Assembly (NCBI GenBank): GCA_035512155.1
Contig: DATKEN010000051.1
Span: 82,341-146,340 of the forward strand
Reading direction: 5' to 3'
Length of the DNA stretch: 64,000 nt
Source of the DNA: JABCYV01 sp035512155
GTDB taxonomy: Bacteria > Acidobacteriota > Terriglobia > Terriglobales > Acidobacteriaceae
Shown: positions 27,904 through 37,679 of the stretch, piece by piece
Numbering within the stretch: position 1 is the first letter of the stretch
Layout of the letters: each line of letters begins with the position of its first letter
Notes under the pieces: model-generated
Databases searched by the model: none
Told to the model about the DNA's origin: nothing
What the model saw: only the letters and a program-made list of their open reading frames with translations
Made by a program: the position numbers and the translations under genes

Positions 27904-29265
27904 CTATACAGGCTGGGCGATGGCTCCCTTCTTCTCGTATACAGATTGTAGCGCGGACTCAAGCACATCGAGGCCTTCATCCATTTGCTCGTTGGTCACG
28001 ACCAGTGGAACCAGCACGCGGATCACGTTGGAATACGAGCCTGCCGTGATTGTGATCAAGCCATGCTCGTAGCAGTACCGAGTGATCTGCTTGGTTTCCT
28101 CGGGAGCAGGTTCACGACCCTCGGGCGATTGTACTAGTTCGATGGCCTGCATTCCGCCTAGACCACGAATGTCTCCAATGATGGGCCAGCGCCTCTGCCA
28201 TTCCCGGGCCCGCTTCTGAAAGCGATTGCCCAGTTCATTGGCACGATTCAACAGATCTTCGCGATCGAAAATGTCCAGCACCGCCAGCGCGGCGGCACAG
28301 GAAAGCGGATTACCAGCGAACGTGCCGCCGAGGGCGCCGACGCCCGGGGCGTCCATTATCTCGGCGCGACCGGTGATTGCGGCCAGAGGCAACCCTCCGC
28401 CGAGCGATTTAGCGGTCACGAGAATGTCCGGCTCAATGCCATAGTATTCGCTGGCGAACAAAGTGCCAGTTCGTCCGAAACCGCTCTGCACTTCATCCGC
28501 GATGAACAGTACGCCGTGCTTGTGACAAATCTCTATCAGCAGCTTGAAGTAGTCTTTCGGCGGAACTACAAAGCCGCCCTCGCCCAGTACTGGTTCCGCA
28601 ATAACAGCAGCGACGTCCTCGGATGCAACCACGCGCTTGAAAGTGTCTTCCAGATGGCGCGCGCAGAACAAGTCGCACGACGGATATTTCAGCGAATATG
28701 AGCAGCGATAGCAATAAGCATACGGAATGCGATACACATCGCCAGGGAAGGGCGCAAAGCCAGCCTTGTAGGGATGAGTTTTGCTGGTCAGCGCGAGCGT
28801 CATCATGGTGCGGCCGTGGAAAGCATCTTCAAAGGCGATAATGCCCGATCGTCCGGTGTGAGCACGCGCGATCTTCACCGCGTTCTCTACTGCCTCGGCG
28901 CCGCTGTTCACGAAAAATGTCTTCTTAGGAAATCTTCCGGGTGTAACTTGGTTCATCCGCTCGGCGAGTTGGACGTAGTTTTCGTAGGGAGTCACTTGCA
29001 CGCAGGTATGCAAAAAGCGATCCAGTTGTTCCCGAATGGCAGAGATGACGGGTTCGCGTCGATGCCCAACGTTGATGCAGCCAATGCCCCCGGCAAAATC
29101 TATGTAGCGATTCCCGTCGACATCCTCCAGCCAAGCTGCTTCCGCTTTTGCGACATATACCGGCGTACCGTGCGATATCCCGCGGGGCACGGCTATATTG
29201 CGTCGCTCGGCCAGCGCTTTTGATTTTGGTCCGGGAATTGAAGTTCGTAGTTGAATTGTTGCCAT
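27904..29265 (-). CDS. gabT: 4-aminobutyrate aminotransferase (class III, GabT-like)
   Basis: Start ATG 29265 (the open frame reaches a TTG at 29277). About 453 residues. PLP-dependent class III aminotransferase with NSGAEAVENAVKIAR, an AFHGRTMMTLALT segment, DEVQSGFGRTG and the Schiff-base Lys in VTAKSLGGGLP. The context (aldehyde dehydrogenase upstream, mmsA downstream) fits a GABA or beta-alanine transaminase giving succinic or malonic semialdehyde. A CYRCSYSLKYPSCDLFC Cys cluster around 185-200 is notable and might bind a metal. The spacing to the dehydrogenase upstream is 52 bases, so one operon is likely. Confidence 0.9.
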   Translation of the reverse strand: MATIQLRTSIPGPKSKALAERRNIAVPRGISHGTPVYVAKAEAAWLEDVDGNRYIDFAGGIGCINVGHRREPVISAIREQLDRFLHTCVQVTPYENYVQLAERMNQVTPGRFPKKTFFVNSGAEAVENAVKIARAHTGRSGIIAFEDAFHGRTMMTLALTSKTHPYKAGFAPFPGDVYRIPYAYCYRCSYSLKYPSCDLFCARHLEDTFKRVVASEDVAAVIAEPVLGEGGFVVPPKDYFKLLIEICHKHGVLFIADEVQSGFGRTGTLFASEYYGIEPDILVTAKSLGGGLPLAAITGRAEIMDAPGVGALGGTFAGNPLSCAAALAVLDIFDREDLLNRANELGNRFQKRAREWQRRWPIIGDIRGLGGMQAIELVQSPEGREPAPEETKQITRYCYEHGLITITAGSYSNVIRVLVPLVVTNEQMDEGLDVLESALQSVYEKKGAIAQPV

Positions 29266-29317
29266 CTCAGTTCTCAATTCTTAGTGTGAATGTCAGTTCT
29301 CAGTTCTCGGTTTTCAG

Positions 29318-30799
29318 TTAATACCAGGCGATTGGAGCTTCGTTCAGATTGATATACACCTGCTTGGTTTCCAGATACTCCTCAATGCCCCAAGGCCCGA
29401 GTTCTCGCCCGAAGCCAGATTGCTTGTATCCGCCCCAGGGTGCTTCGACGTAGGTTGGCTGCATGTGATTGACCCACACGATGCCGGCGCGGAGTGACTT
29501 TACGGCGCGGAACGCTTTAAAAATATCGCGCGTCCAGACCGCGGCGGCCAAACCGTAAGGCGAATCGTTCGCGATTTTGACCGCGTCTTTCTCATCTTCA
29601 AAAGGAATGACGGCGGCAACCGGGCCAAAGATTTCCTCACGGGCGATACGGGCGCTGTTATCCAAGTCGTAGAAGATAGTTGGTTCAACGTAGTAGCCTT
29701 TAGCAAATTTCTCAGCGCGTCCTCCGCCGGTGGCCAGTTTGGCTTCTTTCTTGCCAACTTCCTGATAGGAGCGCACTCGCTCGTATTGCTCTTTGCTGAC
29801 CAGCGGGCCCATTTTAGTGTCGCGATCAAGCGGCGCACCCAGCTTGATTGTCTTAGCTTTTTCGGTCATGGCATCTACAAATTTCTTGTAGATGGTCTTC
29901 TGCACCAGGATGCGGCTGCCGGCCGAACAAACTTCGCCTTGATTGATAAAGACACCAAATAGCGCACCGTCAATGGCAGCTTCGAAATCGGCGTCGGCAA
30001 AAAAGATGTTAGGGGACTTGCCACCGAGCTCGAGAGTCACGCGCTTAACGGTGTCCGCAGCCTGCTTGACGATAATCTTGCCGACCGCAGCGCTGCCGGT
30101 GAAGGCAATCTTGTTCACGTCGGGATGTTGCACGAGCGGCGCGCCACAGGTTTCACCAAATCCGGTAGTGATGTTCACCACGCCGGGTGGCAGCCCTATG
30201 TCAGCGAGCCAATTCGCCATTTCAAGAGCGGTGAGCGGAGTCTGCTCGGCTGGCTTGAGGATACAGGTACAGCCCGCTGCCAGCGCGGGAGCCAGTTTCC
30301 ATGCCGCCATCAAAAGCGGATAGTTCCACGGAATGATCTGACCGGCGACGCCGATGGGCTCTTTCAGCGTAAGGCTCACTGCGTTGTCGGGAACCGGATT
30401 CACGAAACCCAGCACCTTCGTGGCCAAGCCACCGTAATACTCATAGCAAGTTGCAACATCGTTGATGTCGAACTCCGCTTCGACGATCGGCTTGCCGGTG
30501 TTACGAGCCTCGAGTTCTGCAAGCATGGCGGCATTCTGGCGAATCTTCTCTGCCAGGCGGAACAGGACACGGCCTCGTTCCTGTGCCGTGGTCGTGCCCC
30601 AGGGACCGTCGTCGAAAGCTGCCCTGGCGGCCGCGACGGCGCGGTTGACATCGTCGGGATTAGCATCGGGGACTTGAGCGATGACTTCTTCCGTGGCTGG
30701 GTCATAGACTGGAAATGTCTTATTCGACTTGCTGTCGACCCACTCGCCGTTGATGTACATCTGATAAGTGCGAACCTCGGTCTTAACTCCGCGTGGCAT
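29318..30799 (-). CDS. Aldehyde dehydrogenase (betaine/aminobutyraldehyde-type)
   Basis: 493 residues. NAD-binding and catalytic motifs of the BetB/PatD class: IIPWNYPLLMAAWKLAPALA, FTGSAAVGK, the general-base Glu in LELGGKSPN, and the nucleophile Cys in NQGEVCSAGSR. C-terminal WGGYKQSGFGRELG is typical. Together with two class III aminotransferases this suggests oxidation of 4-aminobutyraldehyde (from putrescine) to 4-aminobutyrate. Betaine aldehyde or another amino-aldehyde is an alternative. Clear start ATG 30799. Confidence 0.9.
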   Translation of the reverse strand: MPRGVKTEVRTYQMYINGEWVDSKSNKTFPVYDPATEEVIAQVPDANPDDVNRAVAAARAAFDDGPWGTTTAQERGRVLFRLAEKIRQNAAMLAELEARNTGKPIVEAEFDINDVATCYEYYGGLATKVLGFVNPVPDNAVSLTLKEPIGVAGQIIPWNYPLLMAAWKLAPALAAGCTCILKPAEQTPLTALEMANWLADIGLPPGVVNITTGFGETCGAPLVQHPDVNKIAFTGSAAVGKIIVKQAADTVKRVTLELGGKSPNIFFADADFEAAIDGALFGVFINQGEVCSAGSRILVQKTIYKKFVDAMTEKAKTIKLGAPLDRDTKMGPLVSKEQYERVRSYQEVGKKEAKLATGGGRAEKFAKGYYVEPTIFYDLDNSARIAREEIFGPVAAVIPFEDEKDAVKIANDSPYGLAAAVWTRDIFKAFRAVKSLRAGIVWVNHMQPTYVEAPWGGYKQSGFGRELGPWGIEEYLETKQVYINLNEAPIAWY

Positions 30800-30861
30800 G
30801 AATACCTCCAGCTTGCTTTCTTAGGGCCGCAACGGCCGATGCCTCTTTGGACTCCGCACGA

Positions 30862-32325
30862 CTACAGTCGGGCTCTGGTGTCTGCCTGGACGGACGAGTC
30901 ACCTGTCCCAACAGGAACCGCCTCTGGCGTTTTCAGCCGGCCATATCCAAAGAAGAAAAACACCGCCAATGCAATAAAACCCAAAGTGATACCAAACATA
31001 CTAACTTCGTACTTCCACAACGACGTGATCTGTTTAGCCGGGAAAAACGCCACAATGATCGCCAGCGTCGTTGTGAGTAGTCCGGCCACTCCGGCAAACA
31101 TGAGCGTCCCCCTCCTATACACCCCACCTTGAAGAGGGCTTCGCGCCGCAAACTTCACCAGAGCAGCGAATACATAAAGGAACGGAACCAACTGCAATAC
31201 GACGGCCGCCGAGAGCATTTTCTGAAATGCTTCCTGCACGCCGCCGGAAGCCGTGAAGTCGATGACGATCAGGACGAGAGAGACCAACCCCTGCACGATC
31301 AGGGCTACGTAAGGCGTCGCATACTTAGGATGAAGTTTTCCCATCGCTGATGGCATGTAGGAGTCGAGGCCCGCGACGAATGGGATGCGAGCCGAGCCTC
31401 CCATCCAGGCCGAGCCAATACCGGCAATGGACAAACTCAGCATGACCGCGAAAGGCGCGATGATCCAGGCCACCCCAACCTTGCCCGCCATATGGCTGAC
31501 CGCCTGCACGATTCCTTGAAGCACGCTGATGTCGTTCTTTCCGATGGCGACCAGCAGGGTGAGAGTTGCGCCGATGTAAAGAGCGCCCGAGATCACACCA
31601 CCCCAGGCGACCGCGCCGGGGAGCGTTTTCTGGGGATCGCGGATCTCATCGCCCATCACAGAGGCAAGTTCCAGTCCCACCAGGCCGAAGCAAATTACGC
31701 CGAATGAATTCAGAACAAACTTGGGGTCGGCAGGGATGCGGAAGTCGGCTGCGGTTACAGTGGTGCCGAAGCGCGACCAGACGGTCACTCCCAAGCCCAT
31801 GAGCACGCCGGCCGCGACAAAGGTGCCGATTCCACCCAGATTGTTCAGCCATTTGCCTACTCCCAGACCCATGATGTTGAGCACGGTGAGAAACGCTAAC
31901 AGAGTTACCGAAGCCAACATGGCGAAGTTTTTGTCGTCAGCCAGCGAGGCATGCCCGGGGCCCATGGCGAAAACTGACACGCCGACGAAATACAGCATCA
32001 CTGTCGGCACGTAGAGCATGTTGTTGGTCCAGTAGCACCACCCGGAGAGGAAACCATGGAAGTCGCCGAAGACTTCCTTGGCCCACAGGTACACTCCACC
32101 CTCTCCTGGATAGCGGTGAGCCAACTCGATCACAGCGATGCCCTGTGGCCAGAAGAACAGCAACAGAGCGATGATCCACAACCCGACTGTGACCCCGCCG
32201 TTGGCCGCAATCGACGGAACCACATTCAGATTGAAGACCGCGACCACGAACAACAGGACCAGGTCCCACCGGCCGAGTACTCGCTTCAGATGAGGCTGGG
32301 TGGCGTCGTGATCTTTGGCGGGCAA
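30862..32325 (-). CDS. APC-family amino acid/polyamine permease
   Basis: About 487 residues and twelve hydrophobic segments, starting with a TM1 containing the discontinuous-helix motif (VVAVFNLNVVPSIAANGGV). This is the APC (LeuT-fold) pattern. I start at TTG 32325, because AAGGAG lies six bases before it. The longer open frame to 32433 reads through an inverted repeat and is not coding. It probably imports an amino acid, GABA or polyamine for the neighbouring catabolic enzymes. It lies 62 bases upstream of the aldehyde dehydrogenase. Confidence 0.88.
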   Translation of the reverse strand: MPAKDHDATQPHLKRVLGRWDLVLLFVVAVFNLNVVPSIAANGGVTVGLWIIALLLFFWPQGIAVIELAHRYPGEGGVYLWAKEVFGDFHGFLSGWCYWTNNMLYVPTVMLYFVGVSVFAMGPGHASLADDKNFAMLASVTLLAFLTVLNIMGLGVGKWLNNLGGIGTFVAAGVLMGLGVTVWSRFGTTVTAADFRIPADPKFVLNSFGVICFGLVGLELASVMGDEIRDPQKTLPGAVAWGGVISGALYIGATLTLLVAIGKNDISVLQGIVQAVSHMAGKVGVAWIIAPFAVMLSLSIAGIGSAWMGGSARIPFVAGLDSYMPSAMGKLHPKYATPYVALIVQGLVSLVLIVIDFTASGGVQEAFQKMLSAAVVLQLVPFLYVFAALVKFAARSPLQGGVYRRGTLMFAGVAGLLTTTLAIIVAFFPAKQITSLWKYEVSMFGITLGFIALAVFFFFGYGRLKTPEAVPVGTGDSSVQADTRARL

Positions 32326-32353
32326 ATGGCGCTCCTTGGCCTTATCACTCTCC

Positions 32354-32436
32354 CTCTTGTCATTCCGAGCCAAGTGAGGAATCTGCAGTTGTCGCGCCAA
32401 TACCCAGATTCCTCGCTTGGCTCGGAATGACAAGAG
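32354..32436. repeat. Large inverted repeat with 32-bp arms
   Basis: Arms 32354-32385 and 32405-32436 match at 31 of 32 positions when inverted; the single difference is T versus C near the middle. Each arm contains GTCATTCCGAGCCAAG and GAGGAATCTG. The spacer is 19 bases. A long hairpin would form in RNA between the aminotransferase and permease cistrons. The same blocks occur at 9263-9316, so it belongs to a dispersed family, probably REP-like or MITE-derived. Confidence 0.8.
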
Positions 32437-32444
32437 GAACGATG

Positions 32445-33818
32445 CTAGTGGGCGACTACTTCAGCCGTGCGTTCCTGCTGCGCCTTGGCCAGGGCCGGCG
32501 CCACATCCTCGAACGCTGCCAAATGCGTGTCGATATCTGCTTCCGTGTGCTGAACCGAAATCGTCCATTGTTCGTCCCACCAATAAGGCTGGGCCATCAC
32601 ACCGCGGTTGACCATTGCGAACCAGTAGTGGCGCCACAAATCGATGTCGATGGTTGTCCAATCGCGGTAGTTGCGAATCTCCCTCGGATAGAGCATCAGA
32701 GCCCCGTTCGCGCCGGCGCTCGCGATGTAGCCCTGCAGTCCGACCTTAGCAATCGTCTTGCGATAGCCATTGGTCAGCTTCGCGCTGAGCTTATCTACGT
32801 GCGCATAGTTTTCACGACTGAGGACGTCGCGAAAAGTTGCCAGCCCCGCCGCCATCGAAACGGGATTGGTGTTGTAAGTCCCGCCGTGAAAGACTTTGTG
32901 CTGCGAAATCAGGTCCATCACCGACTTGTGCGTGCCGAACGCGGCCAGCGGCAAACCGCCGCCAATCGACTTGGCCAGGCAGATCATGTCCGGCTTCACG
33001 CCGAAGTATTCGGAAGCTCCGCCCCATCCCAGTTTCGCGCCAGTCTTCACCTCGTCGAAGATGAGCAATGCGCCATTCTTAGTAGCGATTTCACGCAAGC
33101 CTTCGAGGAAGCCCGCCTGCGGCATGCACAAGCCCACGTTCATCAGAATGGGTTCGAGGATGATAGCCGCGATCTCTCCCGGATTCTGTTTGAAGCGCAG
33201 CTCGACAGTGGCAAGATCATTGAACGTGGCGACAAGCACGTTTGCGAGCGCGGATTTGGGCACGCCGAGCCCACCGGGAACCGAGATGGGAGCTTTGATT
33301 TCACCAAATTCTGGAGCGTGCGGCTTGACGCTGACCAGGGCCGAATCATGCAGGCCGTGGTAGGCGCCTTCAAACTTGACAATCTTGTCGCGACCAGTCG
33401 CGGCACGGGCCAGGCGGATGGCGTGCATCGTGGCTTCGGTTCCGCTGTTGCCAAAGCGCACCATTTCGACCGGGAACCGTTGGCAGATTTCTTCGGCCAG
33501 TTGCCACTCCATGTCGTGCGGCATGCCAAACATGGTCCCGAGATGCAAACGCTCCGCGACCGCCTTCATCACCGCGGGATGACAGTGACCCGCCATGAGC
33601 GCGCCAAAACAAAGGTTGTGGTCGATATAGTCGTTGCCATCGAGGTCGCGAAAGTGTGAGCCCTGCCCTTCTTTCACAAAGATCGGGTAAGGATCGTAAG
33701 CCCGGTAATTGCTGGCGACACCTAGCGGGATCCGCTTAAGGTTCTTTTTGTGAGCTTCGGCGGACTTCGGCGTGCGGCGCTCGAAAGTTGCGATTTCTTT
33801 ATCCAGTGCGGGGTACAT
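32445..33818 (-). CDS. Class III aminotransferase (HemL-like, aspartate-aminotransferase-family)
   Basis: 457 residues. PLP motifs: FGNSGTEATMHAIRLARAAT, FEGAYHGLHD, DEVKTG and the Lys in CLAKSIGGGLP. The NSGTEATMHAIRLARA block resembles glutamate-1-semialdehyde aminomutase, but the flanks (a YWWDEQWTIS C-terminal stretch and a long tail) differ. So I do not call hemL. In this locus an omega-amine transaminase, for example putrescine to 4-aminobutyraldehyde, fits best. It is preceded by the TonB receptor (83-base gap) and followed by the permease. Confidence 0.82.
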   Translation of the reverse strand: MYPALDKEIATFERRTPKSAEAHKKNLKRIPLGVASNYRAYDPYPIFVKEGQGSHFRDLDGNDYIDHNLCFGALMAGHCHPAVMKAVAERLHLGTMFGMPHDMEWQLAEEICQRFPVEMVRFGNSGTEATMHAIRLARAATGRDKIVKFEGAYHGLHDSALVSVKPHAPEFGEIKAPISVPGGLGVPKSALANVLVATFNDLATVELRFKQNPGEIAAIILEPILMNVGLCMPQAGFLEGLREIATKNGALLIFDEVKTGAKLGWGGASEYFGVKPDMICLAKSIGGGLPLAAFGTHKSVMDLISQHKVFHGGTYNTNPVSMAAGLATFRDVLSRENYAHVDKLSAKLTNGYRKTIAKVGLQGYIASAGANGALMLYPREIRNYRDWTTIDIDLWRHYWFAMVNRGVMAQPYWWDEQWTISVQHTEADIDTHLAAFEDVAPALAKAQQERTAEVVAH

Positions 33819-33901
33819 CGAGGGTCTCCAGAAAACTCAGGCCGTTTTTGCGGCCATTAGATTGTGCCGAGCGGACGCGCCACCCGGCCTTGCCGTGCAA
33901 A

Positions 33902-36900
33902 TCAGAAGAGGTATTTCAAAGCGAGCTGTATCAGCCGCGGATTCCGCGCCTGGCTAACTTTCCCATAGGTGGAACCGTCATTGCAATTGCCGGTGTTGCC
34001 GCATGGGTTCAGAAACTGGGTGTGATTAAAGGCGTTGAAGAACTCTGCGCGGAACTCAATGTGTGTTCCCTCTGTGATTGGCGTGCTCTTATGGAAGGCG
34101 AGCGTCCAATCCTGGATTCCGGGCCCGCAGCAAATGGTGCGCGGAGCGTTGCCCAGTTGGCCGAGTTGCACGGTAGCGTCGGTAAAGGTGTTGGGATCAA
34201 AATACAACCCCCCATTCTTGCGCGGATCCAGATGGTGAAATGGAAGTGCCTGATTGGGCTCGCTGGGGAATTCGAAAGAGAAGGTGTCGCCAAATAGCTC
34301 GTTATCGGAAAACGACGTTATCCGAATGGGGAAGCCGCTCTGGAACGTGGTGATACCCGACATTGCCCAGCCGTTAAAAATCTTGCCCTTGGCTCCGCTG
34401 TATTTCGGGACCGGAAACTCCCAAAAGTAGCTTAGGACGAAACGCTGCCGCGAGTCGAATAAGGAAAGACTGCGGGTGCGCCGGAAGTCGACCGGGTCCA
34501 GGATGTTCTCGAAGCTGGAAGCCTGATCGATGGATTTGCTGAAAGTGTAAGCCGCCGTGAACTGTAGACCTTTGGCGAAGCGTTTCTCCAGGCTGGCCTG
34601 CAGCGAGTTGTAGTTCGAGTTGGCGATAGGATCCTCGGAGTAGATTTCACTGAATACTGGTACTCCGTCCGGTGGGCAAGTGCTGGCGTCAAAGTAGTTG
34701 CAGAGGGGTGACGAGTAACGTCGCGTGCCGGCGATCGTCAAGGCCGGAGAATTCGGACCGCCCGGAACCGTCTGTCCATTGGGCAAGTGGAAGGTCATCC
34801 CGGTTGGGATGGCGCCCGTCGGAATCGTGTAGGTGCTGTCTTCGAAGAACGGACCACAGCCGTTAGTCGGGCCAAGGATAGCGGCGATGTCTAAGCAGGT
34901 CTGGGGGTTGCCGAAATTGACGTCATGAATCGCCAGCAGCCGGTGACCTTGCGATCCCACATAGTTGACTTGGAGTACCAGGTCTCGCCTCAGCTCGCGC
35001 TGAATCCCGAGGTTGTATTGGACGGAGTACTGTGTACGCATTTTGGGCGGGAACTGGCCGAAGAGGAGAATCGGACGAAACACCGACCAATCCACTGGCT
35101 GCCCGCGCGTCGGGTTAAGTACGCCGTTAAAAGGATTGGGGGTGACCGACCCGGCTTGGCTTACGTAAGGCGTGTTGAACAGCGTGCCTGAAAAGAATGA
35201 GCTGCCCCCGAAAGGAGGTTCGGCGCTGAACTGCTCGAGCACGAGCTGCTCGATGGGATTGTAGAACATACCCCAGCCCGCCCGTATGCTCGTCTTTCCT
35301 GACTTTCCAGGGCTCCATGCAATTCCAATGCGCGGCGCGAAGGAATTGTAATAGGTCTGCGTCAAGCCGTCAGGGACACTCTTGTCCCCAGGGACAACTA
35401 AGCCGAGGGGGTAAACCGACGCCGCAGGGCCGCCTGGGTCGCATGACGTCCCAACCGGTACCCCCAGCACTGGAGCCCCGTTCGGTCCGACCTGACAGGG
35501 AAAAATCGTATCCTGCTGTCCTGGACGGAAGGTTTGTACGCGGTGGCCGATATCGACAAGGGGTGTGTCCAACTCCCAACGTAACCCGTAGTTGAGTGTC
35601 AGGTTTGGCTTGATCTTCCAGCTATCTTGGGCAAACAGGTAAACCCCGGTGCTGCGAACGTGTTCAAACTGAGCTGAACCCTGGCCGAAGGTATCGGGCA
35701 GACCAAGAAAGTAGTTGCCGTAGAGGTCGCCGCCAACGGTGTCGTTAGGGCCGCCACCGGTGTAAGTAAACCCACCGCTGACCTCAAAGAACAGTTCCTG
35801 GTCAAATCTCTGGCGCCGCACATCGGCGCCAAATTTGAGGGTATGCTTGCCCGCAACCTTGGTGAAGCTGTCCGACCACTGGAAAGAGTTGCCAATCTGA
35901 GGAATGTCGCCCTCGGAATTATTGCCGAAGTTAACGCCTCCGGCAATATTCACGAAAGGTACGCCTTCGTGGTTCGGTCCAAGATTCGGGGTGATCCCCA
36001 ACTTGGGGTTCGTGCCCACAGCAGTCACTACCACCGATGAATCCGAGGTGCCCGTAAAGCAAAACGCTGCCGCCGCACCGTTACAAGAGCTTGTGACGAG
36101 ATTGGTCTTTTGCGGATGCTGGAATGTGCCTTGGCCTTCTCTCATGTAAGTGAAACGAAACTCATTGACCGAAGTCGAATTGACCGTCCAGGTGTGGCTC
36201 AGGTTGACCTGCTGGACGCGCTCAGCGACGACGCTGCCAAAGTTAGGCACGGTGGCGCCGGCAAACTGGAAAAAGGCAAAGGGTTGCACCGTACGGTCGT
36301 CATTAAAGTAGTAGTAGGCAGCGAAGTTCTGGCGGTCGTTGATTCTGTGATCCACTCGCGTAGTCATTTGATCCGCACGGGCGGGACCGATAACCGTGGC
36401 TTGGTAGGTGCCATCGGGACGATTGGGAAGCGGCACGTATTGCTGCATCAAATTGGCTGCAACCGGATCCATACAGGCAATCGGCACCTGACTGTTAGGA
36501 AAGACGTCGGTGTAGGACAAGCCCGCCGCAGGCGCCATGCCGCCTGCTTTAGCGATCGCCTGTGAACACCCCGTGCGTCCAGTCAACACGGATGCGAAGA
36601 ATGGGTCGGAAATTGAACCAGTGAAGCCACCGTTCGCTGAAAAATCTCCATTTCTCTCAGCTTGGGACGGTGGGGTCGAAACAGGAAACGTCGTAGGCTG
36701 GCGCACACGCCGTCCTTCGTAGGAGCCAAAGAAGAACGTACGGTCCTTCTTGATCGGCCCGCCTAGCGTGCCGCCAAACTGATTCTGCTGAAATTGGGGT
36801 CGTGTCTCCTCGAAATAGTTGCGAGCGTTAAGCACCTTGTTGCGGAAAAACTCGTACACGTCTCCGTGCAAGCTATTGGTGCCCGTTTTAGTGACCACAT

Positions 36901-37627
36901 TAACCACGGACCCCGAGTTGCGCCCATACTCCGCGTCGAAAGTGTTGGTCAAGACGCGGAATTCCTGGATGGTGTCAGGGCTGGGCTGGACGGTCGGGAG
37001 ATTCACGAACTGGTCGTTGGCATCGCCGCCATTAACGCTGAAATTGTTGGAGCGCCCTCGACCGCCGTTGACGGAAACCGCTCCGGCCTTGTCACTCCCA
37101 TAAATAAGTGGATTTCCCAACTGCGACTGCACTCCCGGCTGCAGTTGTAGCAATTGGTATGTGTCGCGGGCATTGAGCGGGAGCTGGCTGACGGCACGAT
37201 CATCCACTACGGCGCCGAGTTGCGTACTAGTCGTGTCCACCAGCGGCGCTTCCGAAGTGACTTCGACGGTCTCCTTGGTCTGGCCTATCTGCATAGTCGT
37301 GTTGATGGTCAAGACCTGATTGAGGTCGACGGTGATGCCGTGTTGCACGTTCTTTTTGAAACCAGTGAGATCAAATTCCAGTCGATAGGTGCCGACCGGG
37401 ACTTGCGGAAACCCATAGTCACCGGTGCTATTTGTTAGCGTCTCTTGACTCAGGCTGGTTGCCTCGTTCACCAGCGTGACCTTGACGTTCGCCAGCACCG
37501 CGCCGGTGGAGTCGGCGGCCCGGCCCAAGATTCGGCCGCCGGTGCCCTGCGCCAACACCAGCGTAGAACCGGCCAGACAAAACAGGACAACCAGCCAAGA
37601 GATCGAGCGTGCTGTCGAGGACGGCAT
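33902..37627 (-). CDS. Oar-like TonB-dependent receptor with carboxypeptidase-regulatory domain
   Basis: 1241 residues. Signal peptide 1-26 (...TLVLA-Q). Residues ~32-115 form a carboxypeptidase-regulatory-like beta domain (GRILGRAADSTGAVLANVKV). Then come a plug (VSVNGGRGRSNNFSVNGGDAND, VVNVVTKTGTNSLHGDVYEFFRN) and a long barrel ending in an aromatic strand (...LIQLALKYLF). This Oar/SusC-like layout is very abundant in Acidobacteriota. Shine-Dalgarno GGAGG precedes ATG 37627. It is first in the leftward set, so the ligand may be an amine or peptide, but receptors of this type are poor predictors of substrate. Confidence 0.92.
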   Translation of the reverse strand: MPSSTARSISWLVVLFCLAGSTLVLAQGTGGRILGRAADSTGAVLANVKVTLVNEATSLSQETLTNSTGDYGFPQVPVGTYRLEFDLTGFKKNVQHGITVDLNQVLTINTTMQIGQTKETVEVTSEAPLVDTTSTQLGAVVDDRAVSQLPLNARDTYQLLQLQPGVQSQLGNPLIYGSDKAGAVSVNGGRGRSNNFSVNGGDANDQFVNLPTVQPSPDTIQEFRVLTNTFDAEYGRNSGSVVNVVTKTGTNSLHGDVYEFFRNKVLNARNYFEETRPQFQQNQFGGTLGGPIKKDRTFFFGSYEGRRVRQPTTFPVSTPPSQAERNGDFSANGGFTGSISDPFFASVLTGRTGCSQAIAKAGGMAPAAGLSYTDVFPNSQVPIACMDPVAANLMQQYVPLPNRPDGTYQATVIGPARADQMTTRVDHRINDRQNFAAYYYFNDDRTVQPFAFFQFAGATVPNFGSVVAERVQQVNLSHTWTVNSTSVNEFRFTYMREGQGTFQHPQKTNLVTSSCNGAAAAFCFTGTSDSSVVVTAVGTNPKLGITPNLGPNHEGVPFVNIAGGVNFGNNSEGDIPQIGNSFQWSDSFTKVAGKHTLKFGADVRRQRFDQELFFEVSGGFTYTGGGPNDTVGGDLYGNYFLGLPDTFGQGSAQFEHVRSTGVYLFAQDSWKIKPNLTLNYGLRWELDTPLVDIGHRVQTFRPGQQDTIFPCQVGPNGAPVLGVPVGTSCDPGGPAASVYPLGLVVPGDKSVPDGLTQTYYNSFAPRIGIAWSPGKSGKTSIRAGWGMFYNPIEQLVLEQFSAEPPFGGSSFFSGTLFNTPYVSQAGSVTPNPFNGVLNPTRGQPVDWSVFRPILLFGQFPPKMRTQYSVQYNLGIQRELRRDLVLQVNYVGSQGHRLLAIHDVNFGNPQTCLDIAAILGPTNGCGPFFEDSTYTIPTGAIPTGMTFHLPNGQTVPGGPNSPALTIAGTRRYSSPLCNYFDASTCPPDGVPVFSEIYSEDPIANSNYNSLQASLEKRFAKGLQFTAAYTFSKSIDQASSFENILDPVDFRRTRSLSLFDSRQRFVLSYFWEFPVPKYSGAKGKIFNGWAMSGITTFQSGFPIRITSFSDNELFGDTFSFEFPSEPNQALPFHHLDPRKNGGLYFDPNTFTDATVQLGQLGNAPRTICCGPGIQDWTLAFHKSTPITEGTHIEFRAEFFNAFNHTQFLNPCGNTGNCNDGSTYGKVSQARNPRLIQLALKYLF

Positions 37628-37679
37628 TGAGGCCTCCAGATCAGGAACGGATACTTATCGTCGAGCTTGAAAATGACGG

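Noticed and set aside
29266..29317. CAGTTCTCA-like short repeats before the GABA aminotransferase
   Set aside because: Short imperfect repeats of low complexity; no defined unit or dyad to defend.
32427..33659. 410-codon plus-strand frame opposite the aminotransferase
   Set aside because: Shadow of a clear PLP enzyme.
32445..33818. hemL (glutamate-1-semialdehyde aminomutase) call
   Set aside because: One motif block resembles it, but the tail, the length and the catabolic context differ.
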